64,000 nt of DNA from Bacillota bacterium (GTDB taxonomy: Bacteria; Bacillota; UBA4882; UBA8346). The translations under genes and the position numbers were made by a program. The stretch spans positions 22,824-86,823 of the forward strand of contig JAEYGI010000063.1 of NCBI GenBank assembly GCA_023402395.1, in the 5' to 3' direction. The notes beneath the pieces are model-generated. The model made no database searches. It had not been told where the DNA came from and was given only the letters and a program-made list of their open reading frames with translations. Shown piece by piece: positions 16,146 through 25,399 of the stretch (position 1 is the stretch's first letter; each line of letters starts with the position of its first letter).

Positions 16146-16499
16146 ATGGCAAGAGTGAAGGGCGGATTTACTTCCCGCCATCGTCATAAAAAAATTCTAA
16201 AACTGGCGAAAGGCTATCGCGGCTCCAAAAGTCGGATTTTTCACGCGGCCAATCCTCAAGTATTAAAGTCTCTGGCCTACGCTTTCCGTGACCGCCGGGC
16301 TAAAAAACGTGATTTTCGGAAGCTTTGGATCACTCGGATCAATGCCGCCGCCCGCTTAAACGGAATGTCCTATAGTACCTTCATCAGCGGATTGAAAAAA
16401 GCCGGGGTTCAAGTCAACCGGAAGGTTTTGGCTGATTTGGCGGTTCATGACGGCCAGGCTTTTAAGGATTTGGTCGGCGTCGCCAAAAACACCAAGTAA
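16146..16499 (+). CDS. rplT: 50S ribosomal protein L20 (bL20)
   Basis: A 117-aa protein beginning ARVKGGFTSRHRHKKILKLA, with KGYRGSKSRIFHAANPQVLKS and a compact globular C-terminal domain (LWITRINAAARLNGMSYSTF). L20 is an early large-subunit assembly protein and, in Firmicutes, the probable repressor that would bind this operon's own leader. The start follows AGGGGAGA. A strong terminator comes 14 nt after the stop. Confidence 0.97.
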   Translation: MARVKGGFTSRHRHKKILKLAKGYRGSKSRIFHAANPQVLKSLAYAFRDRRAKKRDFRKLWITRINAAARLNGMSYSTFISGLKKAGVQVNRKVLADLAVHDGQAFKDLVGVAKNTK

Positions 16500-16512
16500 G
16501 TAAGGCATGAAT

Positions 16513-16538
16513 AAAAAACCCCTTTTGGGGTTTTTTTA
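16513..16538 (+). terminator. Rho-independent terminator of infC-rpmI-rplT
   Basis: AAAAAACCCC pairs with GGGGTTTTTT around a TTTT loop, with T run on the plus strand. Confidence 0.92.
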
Positions 16539-16558
16539 TTTCCACTGTTTTTTGAATT

Positions 16559-16586
16559 AAAAAACACCCGGGTCTCCCGGGTGTTT
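16559..16586 (-). terminator. Rho-independent terminator of the OmpA/IPT gene
   Basis: An 11-bp stem AAACACCCGGG/CCCGGGTGTTT with a 3-nt loop; read on the minus strand it ends in a T run. It lies just after the stop of the minus-strand gene at 16604. Confidence 0.88.
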
Positions 16587-16603
16587 AAGATAGGTCGGCT
16601 TGT

Positions 16604-18277
16604 TTATAACTCGATGAAGATCAGATCGACCCGATTGTCGGTGGCGCCTTGATTGTCGGTGAGGAAGGAATAAACCTTACCGCTTTCAATGGTGCTGATC
16701 TTTTCTTCGCTGACTCCAGCCTTGACTAAATTAGCCTTGACCGCATTTAGACGATCTTTGGAGATCTCCAGGTTCTCTTTTGCGGTGCGGTAATCTTTGG
16801 AGTTGGCCACCAGGATCACGAAACTGTTTGGATCCGCTTGAAGGCTGGCCGCGCTTTGATTAAGCTTCAGGCTTTCGCCAGAATCGACAACCGCTGATCC
16901 TTTGACGAACAGAATCGATTGCATGCGATCGTTCCAGGTGGCGGGATTGGTATCCCACATGGAAATATCAACCCGACGGTTATACCACCAGGATTCTTCG
17001 TTATGGCCCTTCTTGATCGGGTAATCTTCACCGTAGGAGCTTACCGTGATTTTACTGGCGTCGAAGCCGGCTTTGATCAATTCTTGCTTGACGGTTTCGG
17101 CCCGTTTAGCGGCCAGCGCCTTGTTGTACTCGCGGGTGCCACGTTCGTCGGCGTGACCGTCGATCAAGATATAGGCATCTAAATAGGATTTGAGTACCGC
17201 GATGTCGTCATTCAAGCGGGCGGTCTGATCGCTTCGGACGCTGAACCGGTCGAAATCAAAGAAGATCGATTTTAATGTGGCGTTGACGGCGGTAGACTTC
17301 GGCTCCTCCTTGGGAGGTTCGGCCACCTTCGCTTCGTCCGCTTTGGATTCCGTAGATTGTTGGACCGTGAATCCACCCGCGAGAGTCGCGGACTTGCCAT
17401 CCGGGTTGGTAATCACTACATCGTACGCGCCTACCGGTTGATTGGTAAGATCAAAATCCATAGAGAGCTTGAGATCGGATTCATAGGCCGGGTTGGAACC
17501 GGTGATCTCTGCCTGGCCGGGAAGGGTCAACTTCCCGGTGGTCTTGGGGTCGAATTCGGAACCGGTGAAGGTTAATTTGACGAAACCTTTGTTGAAACCG
17601 TTATTGGGAACAATCATGACAATGGTCGGGGGTTGGTTCTCGACGGCGAATACTTTGGCAAGGGTGCTTGTTTTGCCGTCGTCATTGGTGACGGTGACAT
17701 CATAAACCCCGGCCACGGCCTCCATGAAGTTCAGATCGCAAGTGAGCTGATCTCCCGAGGCGACATTTACTTTCTCGCCGTTGACGTCGGTCAATCCGCT
17801 GCCGCTTAATTTAACTTTGGCGCCATTTCGGAAGTATGTACCGGCCACGGTGACGGACAATACCGATTTCCGTAGGCCCTGTTTTGGAATGATCGATTTG
17901 ACGACGGGAGCGGGGTACTCGACCGCAAAAGCTCCAGCTAACGTTGCAAACTTTTTGGCCGAGTTGGATACCACTACGTCGTATTTGCCGACTGGTTTGT
18001 CCTTCAAATCAAACGTACAATTGATTTCGGTCTTGGAGTTGAATTTAACTTCGGCGGCGAGGATCTCCGTAGTACCTTGCACCAGCTTGGCTGTGGTCCG
18101 GTTCTTGTTGAATCTTTGGCCGGTGATGGTCAAGGAGACAGGGCCGTTGTTTAGGGCTTGGCTGACGGAGATGGCGGCAATCTTGGGAGTGAAGATAAAG
18201 CATGCGAATGTTACAGCATTTAACGTCAACATTAAGACTAAGCTTAGAACCCATGCTATGAAAAGTTTGGTCCGCAT
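16604..18277 (-). CDS. Exported IPT/TIG-repeat protein with OmpA-type peptidoglycan-binding domain
   Basis: 557 aa. The N-terminus (1-26) is a signal peptide. Three immunoglobulin-like IPT/TIG-type repeats follow (about 32-120, 123-217, 219-310), each ending in a strand like (Y/V)DV-(V/T)-(V/I)-(S/T)-N and A-(G/K)-x-F-x-V. After a charged linker (ESKADEAKVAEPPKEEPK) comes an OmpA C-terminal domain (about 338-445) with IFFDFDRFSVR, the peptidoglycan-contact region DGHADERGTREYN and YNRRVDISM. A second, degenerate OmpA-like domain (about 460-557) ends DNRVDLIFIEL. It would anchor the envelope to peptidoglycan from the periplasmic side, consistent with an outer membrane. Start supported by GGAGGT 7 nt upstream. 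There is a Cys at about residue 26 but no standard lipobox. Confidence 0.85.
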   Translation of the reverse strand: MRTKLFIAWVLSLVLMLTLNAVTFACFIFTPKIAAISVSQALNNGPVSLTITGQRFNKNRTTAKLVQGTTEILAAEVKFNSKTEINCTFDLKDKPVGKYDVVVSNSAKKFATLAGAFAVEYPAPVVKSIIPKQGLRKSVLSVTVAGTYFRNGAKVKLSGSGLTDVNGEKVNVASGDQLTCDLNFMEAVAGVYDVTVTNDDGKTSTLAKVFAVENQPPTIVMIVPNNGFNKGFVKLTFTGSEFDPKTTGKLTLPGQAEITGSNPAYESDLKLSMDFDLTNQPVGAYDVVITNPDGKSATLAGGFTVQQSTESKADEAKVAEPPKEEPKSTAVNATLKSIFFDFDRFSVRSDQTARLNDDIAVLKSYLDAYILIDGHADERGTREYNKALAAKRAETVKQELIKAGFDASKITVSSYGEDYPIKKGHNEESWWYNRRVDISMWDTNPATWNDRMQSILFVKGSAVVDSGESLKLNQSAASLQADPNSFVILVANSKDYRTAKENLEISKDRLNAVKANLVKAGVSEEKISTIESGKVYSFLTDNQGATDNRVDLIFIEL

Positions 18278-18399
18278 TGTTTACACCTCCATAAATAATG
18301 AGTAAGCAATTCTAGATTGATGGGGGAATTCCTTTTTTATCCTGTTTAATACTTCAGCAATTTTAAAAAAATTTCTTAATTTAATAAATGATTGTATAG

Positions 18400-18672
18400 G
18401 AAGAGAAGAAGGAGGCCATACTCCACCTCTTCTGGGGTAATAGCATTATATATTACGATTCCCTTGTAGATGGGCGGCTGTTTGACCGGACAAAAATTGG
18501 GGGTTTGCTCGGTTTATCTTCCGGCCCGACCGAGTTGACCGGGATTGTTTCAGGATTGGTGGCGATGGTCACCACTTTCCTGGGGCATCCATTGGATGGA
18601 TCGCAGCCGGAATCTTGGGGTACCTATCAATCTCAATTAGTCTCACTGGTAGATGAAACGGAAGAATCTTGA
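18400..18672 (+). other. Open frame without a standard start; possible gene remnant
   Basis: The frame from 18400 to the TGA at 18672 is free of stops and GC-richer than the AT-rich DNA before it. It reads LFWGNSIIYYDSLVDGRLFD and continues to LVDETEES, overlapping the 3' end of spoIIP by 40 nt on the opposite strand. No ATG, GTG or TTG stands near the AAGGAGG at 18409-18415. I recognise no family. It may be a chance frame, a decayed gene, or a gene with an unusual start. Confidence 0.25.
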
Positions 18673-19742
18673 GCCATGGTCAGCGCCAGGATTTCCGCGA
18701 ACAAATCAACGGATCGGTAGACCTTTTCCATCGTGGAGTTATGATCGCCAAATTCGATGATCAGCGACCGGTCGTGCAAATGCTGGTTATAGCGGGCATC
18801 GGACAAAACCACGCCGCTGCATAACCCCGGGTAATACAGATTCATGTTTTCGGCGATCTTGGATGCGAATTGATAGTTTCGCTTCCAATGCGGATGGGGC
18901 AAGCCCATTTTATCGCTGCCCACCACCAGGGCAATCGTGGCCATTTCCTGCCCCTTTACGGAACAGGTCGCATCAACGCCCGGAGTGGCGTTCCTGTGGA
19001 CATCCAGCACTACTTTAAAGGACGGATATTCTTTAATGGTCTTCATTGCCGTGACTTGCGAACGAAGGTACGATTCCCGGAAGGGGTAATAATCGTGCAA
19101 TTCCTCGGAATGGAACGTTCTTAGACCGTATTTTTCCTCCAAAATCTTGGTTAAGTAAGTCCCTACTTGTACGATATCTCCTTTTCCTTTTAACGCGTGA
19201 TCTCTTCCACTCACCGGCAGATAGGATTCGGAAGTGTGAGTATGGTAAATAAAGATTACCGGATCGCCCGAAAGCTTCGGGGCGATTGGCGATGGCGGTT
19301 CCGTTTTCGGCAATTGCGGTTGCGGTTGAATGGGCCTCGTGATCAAGAGCGGAGGCGGAGATTGGGGCTTGGCCAATGCCAACAACGGAAACTGGGTTTT
19401 AAGGATCTCCTGGGGAGTAGCGTTTTTAATATTGGCGGCAAGCTTCCAATAAATTTCGGTCCAATTAAAATTGAACAAGGTAAAAGGATCCTCTTCACCC
19501 GCCGAGCGTTCCAGCGCAGGGAGGGCTTTGCGAAGAATGAACCGGCTGGTCTGGGTATCCAAGCGGATCGGACCGGTACGTAGCTTGGCAATGGCTCCCG
19601 GCGGTAATCGGGCCGGTTGGTTTCGGATAGCTACAATTGCGAAGGCACTGATGATCATCAGAATAATTCCCAGCGTCACATAGAAAAACCAGGATGGGAC
19701 CCGCTGTGACGGTTTTTTTGGCATTAACTCCGGCAAGTCCAA
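18633..19742 (-). CDS. spoIIP: Stage II sporulation protein P (SpoIIP), cell-wall hydrolase
   Basis: SpoIIP is the amidase/endopeptidase of the SpoIIDMP complex that thins septal peptidoglycan during engulfment. The 369-aa protein has one membrane anchor (about 18-40, WFFYVTLGIILMIISAFAIVAI), a proline-rich linker (about 125-160) and the catalytic domain with the metal-binding segments YHTHTSESYLP and VVLDVHRNA and the catalytic-type LIIEFGDHNST. The TTG start at 19742 is preceded by AGGAAAGGTGGG; an ATG six codons later is an alternative. Its presence is strong evidence that the organism makes endospores. Confidence 0.93.
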   Translation of the reverse strand: MDLPELMPKKPSQRVPSWFFYVTLGIILMIISAFAIVAIRNQPARLPPGAIAKLRTGPIRLDTQTSRFILRKALPALERSAGEEDPFTLFNFNWTEIYWKLAANIKNATPQEILKTQFPLLALAKPQSPPPLLITRPIQPQPQLPKTEPPSPIAPKLSGDPVIFIYHTHTSESYLPVSGRDHALKGKGDIVQVGTYLTKILEEKYGLRTFHSEELHDYYPFRESYLRSQVTAMKTIKEYPSFKVVLDVHRNATPGVDATCSVKGQEMATIALVVGSDKMGLPHPHWKRNYQFASKIAENMNLYYPGLCSGVVLSDARYNQHLHDRSLIIEFGDHNSTMEKVYRSVDLFAEILALTMAQDSSVSSTSETN

Positions 19743-19918
19743 CCCACCTTTCCTGGCAATATTCTATGCGAGGCGGAAAAACGGTAGAACATGCCTTTTG
19801 AGATAAATTAGGCAAATTTTGCACAAAGAATAGTCCATTTTTTCAAAATTGATCATATAGTAGCGAGGATAAACCCTAAACTCATTCGTGTGTAAGTGAT
19901 TGAGAGGGGGATTGTTGA

Positions 19919-20059
19919 ATGCAGTGCAAAGATTGCGGTGGGAAAATATCAGCTTGGCAGGAGTATTGTAAACGATGTGGCGCTGAACTATATAAAAAAC
20001 AACCAAGTGATCAATCGGAACATCATTCCTTTTTCAAACGGTTTTTTAAATCCCAGTAA
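19919..20059 (+). CDS. Zinc-ribbon microprotein (46 aa)
   Basis: ATG 19919 follows GAGAGGGGG by 8 nt. The 46-aa product has two CxxC knuckles (MQCKDCGGKI and YCKRCGAELY), the layout of a one-zinc ribbon, then a basic/aromatic tail KRFFKSQ. No other domain is present, so it is a stand-alone zinc ribbon of unknown role, perhaps nucleic-acid or protein binding. It is divergent from spoIIP and has no downstream partner before the palindrome at 20156. The good ribosome site and cysteine spacing make a real gene likely. Confidence 0.65.
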   Translation: MQCKDCGGKISAWQEYCKRCGAELYKKQPSDQSEHHSFFKRFFKSQ

Positions 20060-20155
20060 CCCTGCTTAGATAATCCGCGAATCACGGAAGCCATTTTACA
20101 GATATTGGATTTACAAAAACTAGAAAAGTGCTGGAAGCCATGAAAGACTAATCGA

Positions 20156-20238
20156 TTATCCCTTGCTTCCCTAAACTTCTGCTACAAACTCGGCCTTAGG
20201 CCGAGTTTGTAGCAGAAGTTTAGGGAAGCAAGGGATAA
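20156..20238. repeat. Perfect palindrome with 41-bp arms (REP-like element, copy C)
   Basis: Arms 20156-20196 and 20198-20238 are exact reverse complements with a single central base at 20197. The ends (TTATCCCTTGCTT) and the centre (CTCGGCCTT-AGGCCGAG) match parts of the elements at 12432 and 56851, so it belongs to that family. As RNA it would form an extremely stable hairpin. Confidence 0.9.
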
Positions 20239-20300
20239 AGTCCAATGTCCGATTGTAGCTGTCACTTGCTCCTTTAAAGTACATGAGTAATTCCGCTTAT

Positions 20301-20324
20301 AAAACCGGTTTGTCCGGTTTTTTT
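20301..20324 (+). terminator. Rho-independent terminator
   Basis: AAAACCGG pairs with CCGGTTTT around TTTGT and continues in T. It closes whatever transcript leaves the zinc-ribbon gene and palindrome region. Confidence 0.85.
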
Positions 20325-20631
20325 AATGAGGCATTCCCACAGAGGCAGTGCTAAATCCGGCCAAAGGCCCGGCGCTGGATCTTCATCCCCGTTTTCAGGG
20401 ATCTTCAATATTATAACCGCAGATGGGAGAGGATTATGAAGTTTGTGAAAACCCATGTAAACTTATTTGTAATTTCATTGACATTGGCAGTGGGTGAGAG
20501 TAAAATATATCTGTTTGAAGGAAGCTCATATAATTTTCATTCAAATACTGTAGATTTTACTGCATACAGTATACTTAGAAAACTGCCCATGGCGGTTGAA
20601 ATAGAGAATCTAGTCCAAGCGAGGGAAGACA
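20325..20631. other. Intergenic region upstream of the hydrogenase operon
   Basis: No supported gene. An ATG at 20436 behind GGGAGAGG opens a frame running to 20807, but its second half lies in another frame of the antiporter-like gene and has no recognisable features, so I treat it as spurious. The hydrogenase promoter should lie here but no clear -35/-10 was identified. Confidence 0.4.
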
Positions 20632-22053
20632 ATGGAAAATGTGATGTTGTACGCGATTCTGATCCCAATTGTCGGAGCGCTAATACTTCCGCTAATTGGG
20701 AAAGTATCGGCACAAATCCGGAACCTACTGGCGCTTTTGCTGGTCGCGGCCTCTTTCGTAGCCTCAGCATCGTTGGTGGGTTTGGTTTTTTCTGGGAAGA
20801 CAATTAATTTTTTTGTACCATTTGTATTCGGGTTTGATTTAAATTTCACAGCTGATGCGCTCGGAGTATTTATGGCGCTCTCCGCGTCGTTGGTGGGGAT
20901 ATTTATTATCCTTTATTCTTTTGGCTATATTAAACACAACGACCATCAGAACGAATACTATCTGATGGTCGTCCTGTTTTTAGGCGCCATGATGGGTCTG
21001 GTCTACTCTAAAAACTTAATCATCCTCTATCTCTTTTGGGAGATTTCGGCGATTTGCTGCTGGCGCTTGATTGGCTTTTTCCGGGAACGGGAAGTGGTGC
21101 TCCGGGCCGACAAGGCGTTCTTAGTGACCGTGTTCGGCGCGTTGGCGATGTTGCTCGGATTTGTTATTCTCTACAATGACTTTGGTTCTTTCAATCTCCA
21201 GCAAATGCAGGGCAAAACGGCGTCCGATCTGGCGGTGCTATTGATTATGTTCGGCATCTTCTCCAAATCGGCCACGCTTCCTTTCCATACCTGGCTGCCT
21301 GACGCCGGAGTGGCACCTTCTCCGGTTACGGCATTGCTTCATGCCGCGGTGCTGGTGAAGATCGGCGTGTTCGCGTTTGCCAGAATCTTTGTTGGAACCC
21401 TGGAGATCGGCCCCATCTGGCATCAGGTGTTGCCGGTGGTCGTCGCCGTCAGCGCCATTGTCACTGGAGGCGCGGCATTGGTCGAAAACGACATCAAACG
21501 GGTGATAGCCTATTCAACCGTTAGCCAGTTGGCCTTTATCTTTCTCGGATTGTTCATGGATAATCCGTTGGCGATCGGGGGCGGGCTGTTGTTCATTTTT
21601 GTCCATGCCCTGGCCAAAGGCGGGCTGTTCCTCTGCGCCGGCATCGTTGAGCATACCGTGCATACCAAAGACATTCGTAAAATGGGCGGATTGGCCAGGA
21701 CAATGCCGGTCACCGCGTTGGCGTTTGCCCTTTGTTCGTTGTCAGTAATGGGCATCCCGCCGTTTGGAGGTTTTTTCGGGAAATATATGATCATCTCCGG
21801 TGCGGTTTTGGGGGGATACCCATGGATTGCGGCAGTGTTTATGCTCGGGTCGCTGATGACCATTTTATATCTGTTCCGGGTATTTGTGGTGGTATTTATG
21901 GGTGAAGCCCAACTTCATTCGGCTAAAGAAGGTACGTTGAGCATGTTGACCGCGGTAAGTGTGTTGGCCGCTTTGTCCTTGCTCAGTGGAATTCTGGTTC
22001 GTTTCCCGAATGAGTTAATCCAAATTGCCGTGCGGCAGATAATGGGGAGCTAA
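20632..22053 (+). CDS. Antiporter-like membrane subunit of the hydrogenase complex (NuoM/MrpA-like), 473 aa
   Basis: A roughly 14-helix ion-channel subunit of the NuoL/M/N-Mrp family. Visible signatures are LYLFWEISAICCWRLIGFF (the conserved helix-5 Glu), SKSATLPFHTWLPDAGVAPSPVTALLHAAVLVKIG and ENDIKRVIAYSTVSQLAFI with the channel Lys/His pattern. It starts an operon of eleven complex-I-like genes. GAGGGAAGAC precedes the ATG. Only 2 nt separate it from the next gene. It probably moves H+ or Na+ when electrons pass to protons in the peripheral arm; the ion cannot be told from sequence. Confidence 0.88.
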   Translation: MENVMLYAILIPIVGALILPLIGKVSAQIRNLLALLLVAASFVASASLVGLVFSGKTINFFVPFVFGFDLNFTADALGVFMALSASLVGIFIILYSFGYIKHNDHQNEYYLMVVLFLGAMMGLVYSKNLIILYLFWEISAICCWRLIGFFREREVVLRADKAFLVTVFGALAMLLGFVILYNDFGSFNLQQMQGKTASDLAVLLIMFGIFSKSATLPFHTWLPDAGVAPSPVTALLHAAVLVKIGVFAFARIFVGTLEIGPIWHQVLPVVVAVSAIVTGGAALVENDIKRVIAYSTVSQLAFIFLGLFMDNPLAIGGGLLFIFVHALAKGGLFLCAGIVEHTVHTKDIRKMGGLARTMPVTALAFALCSLSVMGIPPFGGFFGKYMIISGAVLGGYPWIAAVFMLGSLMTILYLFRVFVVVFMGEAQLHSAKEGTLSMLTAVSVLAALSLLSGILVRFPNELIQIAVRQIMGS

Positions 22054-22055
22054 CG

Positions 22056-23897
22056 ATGGACCAAAAAATGCTGTTATTATTTCTTATTTTAATTCCGGCC
22101 TGTGTCGGGTTTATCATGTTGGCGATTCCGAACCGTGTCCGATATGTCCGGGAAACGCTGGCGCTGGTAACCGCTTCACTGGTTACGTTGATTGCGCTGA
22201 CCCTTTGGGGACAAAAATTGGAGCTGGCCATTCCCTGGCTCGGGTTTGGAATCGATTTCCGGCTGCGCTATTACAACTTCAGCCAGTTTATCACCGTTGC
22301 GATTGCCGGATTCTCACTCTTGTTGAGCCTATATTCGTCCAGATTCATGACCGGCCATTCCAAACACAATCAGTTTTTTGGTTTCTTCTTTATCTCGGAG
22401 GCGATGGCGCTAGGAGCGACATTGGCCAATAATTTACTGGTCATGTTGTTCTTCTGGGAAGGGTTGTTGATTACCCTTTACGCCATGATCGCCATTGGCC
22501 ACGAGAAGGCGTACCGGACAGCAATGAAGACCTTTATTATCGTCGGCCTCTCCGACCTCTGTTTGATGTTGGGAATCATTATCACCGGCGTCCAAGCGGG
22601 TACGCTTGTAATGTCCGATATTCAGCAGTTGACCACCGGCGGTATTAATGGAGTCGCGTTTGGGTTAATGATGATCGGCGCCATGGCCAAAGCGGCGGCG
22701 ATGCCGTTCCACACCTGGATGCCCGATGCCGCGGTTGACGCTCCGTTGCCCTTTATGGCTTTCCTGCCGGCTGCGCTTGAAAAATTGCTCGGTATTTATT
22801 TGGTGACTCGGGTGGCGTTAGACTTTTTCACTCCTGATTTGGGCATGCGGCTGATGATGATGACCGTCGGCGCGGTGACCATCGTGTTGGCGGCGATGAT
22901 GGCCCTGGTTCAGAGAGATTTCAAGCGGCTGCTTTCCTATGGCGCCATTAGCCAGGTGGGATATATGGTGCTCGGGGTCGGAACCGGTATTCCGATTGGA
23001 GTGGCGGGCGGTCTGTTTCATATGATCAATCATGCCATGTATAAATGTTGCTTCTTTTTGACCAGCGGTTCGGTGGAAAAACAAGCGGGTTCAACCGATC
23101 TGGGCCGGTTGGGCGGATTGTGGCGCAAGATGCCGCTGACCTTCGCTTGTTTCGCGGTTGCCTCAGCTTCCGTCTTCGGCATCCCGTTCGTAGGTGGTTT
23201 TGTTTCCAAGGAAATGATCTTTGAGGGGGCTTTGGAGAGCGGGTATCCGATTTTCTTCTATGCGGCCGTGGGGGGAGCTTTCTTTACGGTGGCCGCGTTC
23301 TTAAAACTCGGACATGCCGTTTTCTTCGGAAAACTTGAAGCCGACCATCAAAAGGTTACCGAGTCTCATTGGGCGATGACCGTACCCATGGCAGTTCTGG
23401 CGTTCTTTTGCATCTTATTCGGCGTGGCCTATCAACTTCCGCTGGATTATTTGATCAAGCCGTCGCTGGCGGGTTTGGGCGCAGCGGTGGCGGAGATTCA
23501 TTTCGAATACCATCTTGGCTGGCTGCTTTGGGTGACCATCGGCATCATCTGCGCCGCCGCTCTCAACCACTGGCTTGGCGTCAAACTGAGCGGTAGAGGG
23601 GTGGACGCCACGGAGCATATTCGTCATCTGCCCGGGTTGCGTCAGATCTACGATTGGGCTGAGAAGGGCGTCTTTGACCCCTATGTTCAGAGCAAAGTGG
23701 TCTTCTTGTGGATGGCGCGGGTCTTGTTCCGAATCGATCGGGGGATCGATTGGGTTTATCAAAGTTTTGCCCCGGCTGCTGCCAGTGTCATCACTTCGAT
23801 TCGTAAAGTTCACAATGGATTGTATGCCAATTACCTGTCCTGGTCGGTCGGAGGATTGCTGTTTATCCTGATTTATATTACCTGGTTCATGCGTTAG
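22056..23897 (+). CDS. NuoL-like antiporter subunit, 613 aa
   Basis: The largest of the three antiporter-like subunits, with the NuoL features LVMLFFWEGLLITLYAMIA (functional Glu), AMPFHTWMPDAAVDAPLPF, QRDFKRLLSYGAISQVGYM and a C-terminal extension (from about residue 500, YDWAEKGVFDPYVQSKV) ending in an extra membrane helix LLFILIYITWF. In complex I the NuoL extension forms the lateral helix; here the extension is shorter and may serve similarly. It is preceded by GGAG and sits 2 nt after the first subunit. A 40-nt gap with GGAGGA follows. Confidence 0.9.
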   Translation: MDQKMLLLFLILIPACVGFIMLAIPNRVRYVRETLALVTASLVTLIALTLWGQKLELAIPWLGFGIDFRLRYYNFSQFITVAIAGFSLLLSLYSSRFMTGHSKHNQFFGFFFISEAMALGATLANNLLVMLFFWEGLLITLYAMIAIGHEKAYRTAMKTFIIVGLSDLCLMLGIIITGVQAGTLVMSDIQQLTTGGINGVAFGLMMIGAMAKAAAMPFHTWMPDAAVDAPLPFMAFLPAALEKLLGIYLVTRVALDFFTPDLGMRLMMMTVGAVTIVLAAMMALVQRDFKRLLSYGAISQVGYMVLGVGTGIPIGVAGGLFHMINHAMYKCCFFLTSGSVEKQAGSTDLGRLGGLWRKMPLTFACFAVASASVFGIPFVGGFVSKEMIFEGALESGYPIFFYAAVGGAFFTVAAFLKLGHAVFFGKLEADHQKVTESHWAMTVPMAVLAFFCILFGVAYQLPLDYLIKPSLAGLGAAVAEIHFEYHLGWLLWVTIGIICAAALNHWLGVKLSGRGVDATEHIRHLPGLRQIYDWAEKGVFDPYVQSKVVFLWMARVLFRIDRGIDWVYQSFAPAAASVITSIRKVHNGLYANYLSWSVGGLLFILIYITWFMR

Positions 23898-23937
23898 GGC
23901 GAAATGGCAACGAAATGAACCATAGGAGGAAAGTACC

Positions 23938-25386
23938 GTGTTGTTAGCTTTCATTTTCGTACCGCTGGTCGGAGCGGCGCTGATGCCGATCCTCCGCAAG
24001 ATATGGGCGCAAGGCGCGACGGTAATTACTGCCGCGGTGACCTGCTACTTGGTTGCGGCTTCGCTGGGACTGGCTTGCCAAGAGGTGATCAGCAATCATG
24101 GGTTGGTTATGAATGAGAAACTGTTGGGCGGCAGTATGTTATTGAGTATTGACGGACTGAGCTTGGTGGTCCTGATCTCAATCAGCCTGGTGGCTCTGGC
24201 TGCGACTTTTTTTGCGTTCCGATACCCGCTGGATCCTGACCGGAGGCCGGGTTGCTATGCTTTGATACTCCTGGCGGTCACTGGAATGAACGGTTTGGTG
24301 ATGGCGACCGACCTTTTTTCGCTTTATGTGTTTTTAGAGATTCTTTCGGTCAGTTCATTTATATTGATCGCTTATCAGCTTGACGAACACGGGAGCGAAG
24401 GCTCATTCAAATATATGATGCTTTCAGCGGTAGCCACGATCTTTTTGCTGTTGGGAACCGCGCTTCTGTTTGGGATGACCGGCAGCGTGTCCTTTGCGGA
24501 GTTAAAAAGCGTAGGAACCCTATCGGACACTTTAGGGTACAAACTGGCCCTGGCGGTGATCCTCTTTGCTTTTGCGCTTAAGGCAGGGGTGATGCCGTTT
24601 CATGGATGGCTCCCTGACGCCTATACTTCAGCTCCGGCGCCAATTTCAATCTTGCTCGGCGGTATCGTCACCAAGGTTGCTGGCGTCTATACCATGATGC
24701 GCGTGATCATCTCGGTTTTCGGTTTCTCGAAGTCGTTCACCGGCACGATCATGATTCTCGGAACTTTATCGATGATTCTGGGAGCGTTTTTCGCGTTGGG
24801 TCAGAAGGATTTTAAACGGATGCTTGCTTTCTCCAGCATCAGCCAGATTGGCTATATTATGCTGGGTTTCGCGACCGGGACGCCGCTCGGACTGGTGGGC
24901 GCGGTCTTTCATTTCTTCAATCATGCCGTTTTCAAATCGTTGTTATTTTTGAACGCTGGCGCGGTGGAACTCGCTACCGGAACCCGGGATCTGGACAAAT
25001 TAGGGGGACTCTCGAAACCAATGCCCGTTACCGGGCTGACATCCGTGGTCGGTTTGTTGTCGACTGCCGGAATTCCGCCGCTGGGGGGGTTTTGGAGCAA
25101 ACTGATCATTATTATCGCGCTTTGGACCTCCGGTTTCCAACTAATCGCCGGTTTGGCGGTTTTTGCAAGCCTGATTACTTTAGCTTATCTGCTCTCGTTG
25201 CAACGGTCGGTCTTTTTTGGGAAAGTACGGGAAGGGCTGGAAGGAATCCGGGAAGTATCTCCCGCCTTTTATTGGCCGGCGATTTTGATGGCTGTCATTA
25301 CGATTGCCGTCGGGCTTCTCTATCCGCTGGTTATCGGTAAGCTGATCCTCCCGGCCAACACCGTTTTGGGTTTGATCGTCAAGTAA
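23938..25386 (+). CDS. NuoN/MrpD-like antiporter subunit, 482 aa
   Basis: Third proton- or sodium-translocating subunit: LYVFLEILSVSSFILIAY carries the helix-5 Glu, GVMPFHGWLPDAYTSAPAPISILLGG and QKDFKRMLAFSSISQIGYIMLG are family signatures. GTG 23938 is 7 nt behind GGAGGA (a TTG codon follows immediately). Having three such subunits matches the full complex-I membrane arm rather than the single one of Ech-type hydrogenases. Confidence 0.88.
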   Translation: MLLAFIFVPLVGAALMPILRKIWAQGATVITAAVTCYLVAASLGLACQEVISNHGLVMNEKLLGGSMLLSIDGLSLVVLISISLVALAATFFAFRYPLDPDRRPGCYALILLAVTGMNGLVMATDLFSLYVFLEILSVSSFILIAYQLDEHGSEGSFKYMMLSAVATIFLLLGTALLFGMTGSVSFAELKSVGTLSDTLGYKLALAVILFAFALKAGVMPFHGWLPDAYTSAPAPISILLGGIVTKVAGVYTMMRVIISVFGFSKSFTGTIMILGTLSMILGAFFALGQKDFKRMLAFSSISQIGYIMLGFATGTPLGLVGAVFHFFNHAVFKSLLFLNAGAVELATGTRDLDKLGGLSKPMPVTGLTSVVGLLSTAGIPPLGGFWSKLIIIIALWTSGFQLIAGLAVFASLITLAYLLSLQRSVFFGKVREGLEGIREVSPAFYWPAILMAVITIAVGLLYPLVIGKLILPANTVLGLIVK

Positions 25387-25399
25387 TGGAGGTATGAAA

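Noticed and set aside
20436..20807. 123-codon frame starting behind GGGAGAGG upstream of the hydrogenase operon
   Set aside because: Its second half overlaps the antiporter-like gene in another frame and has no recognisable protein features.
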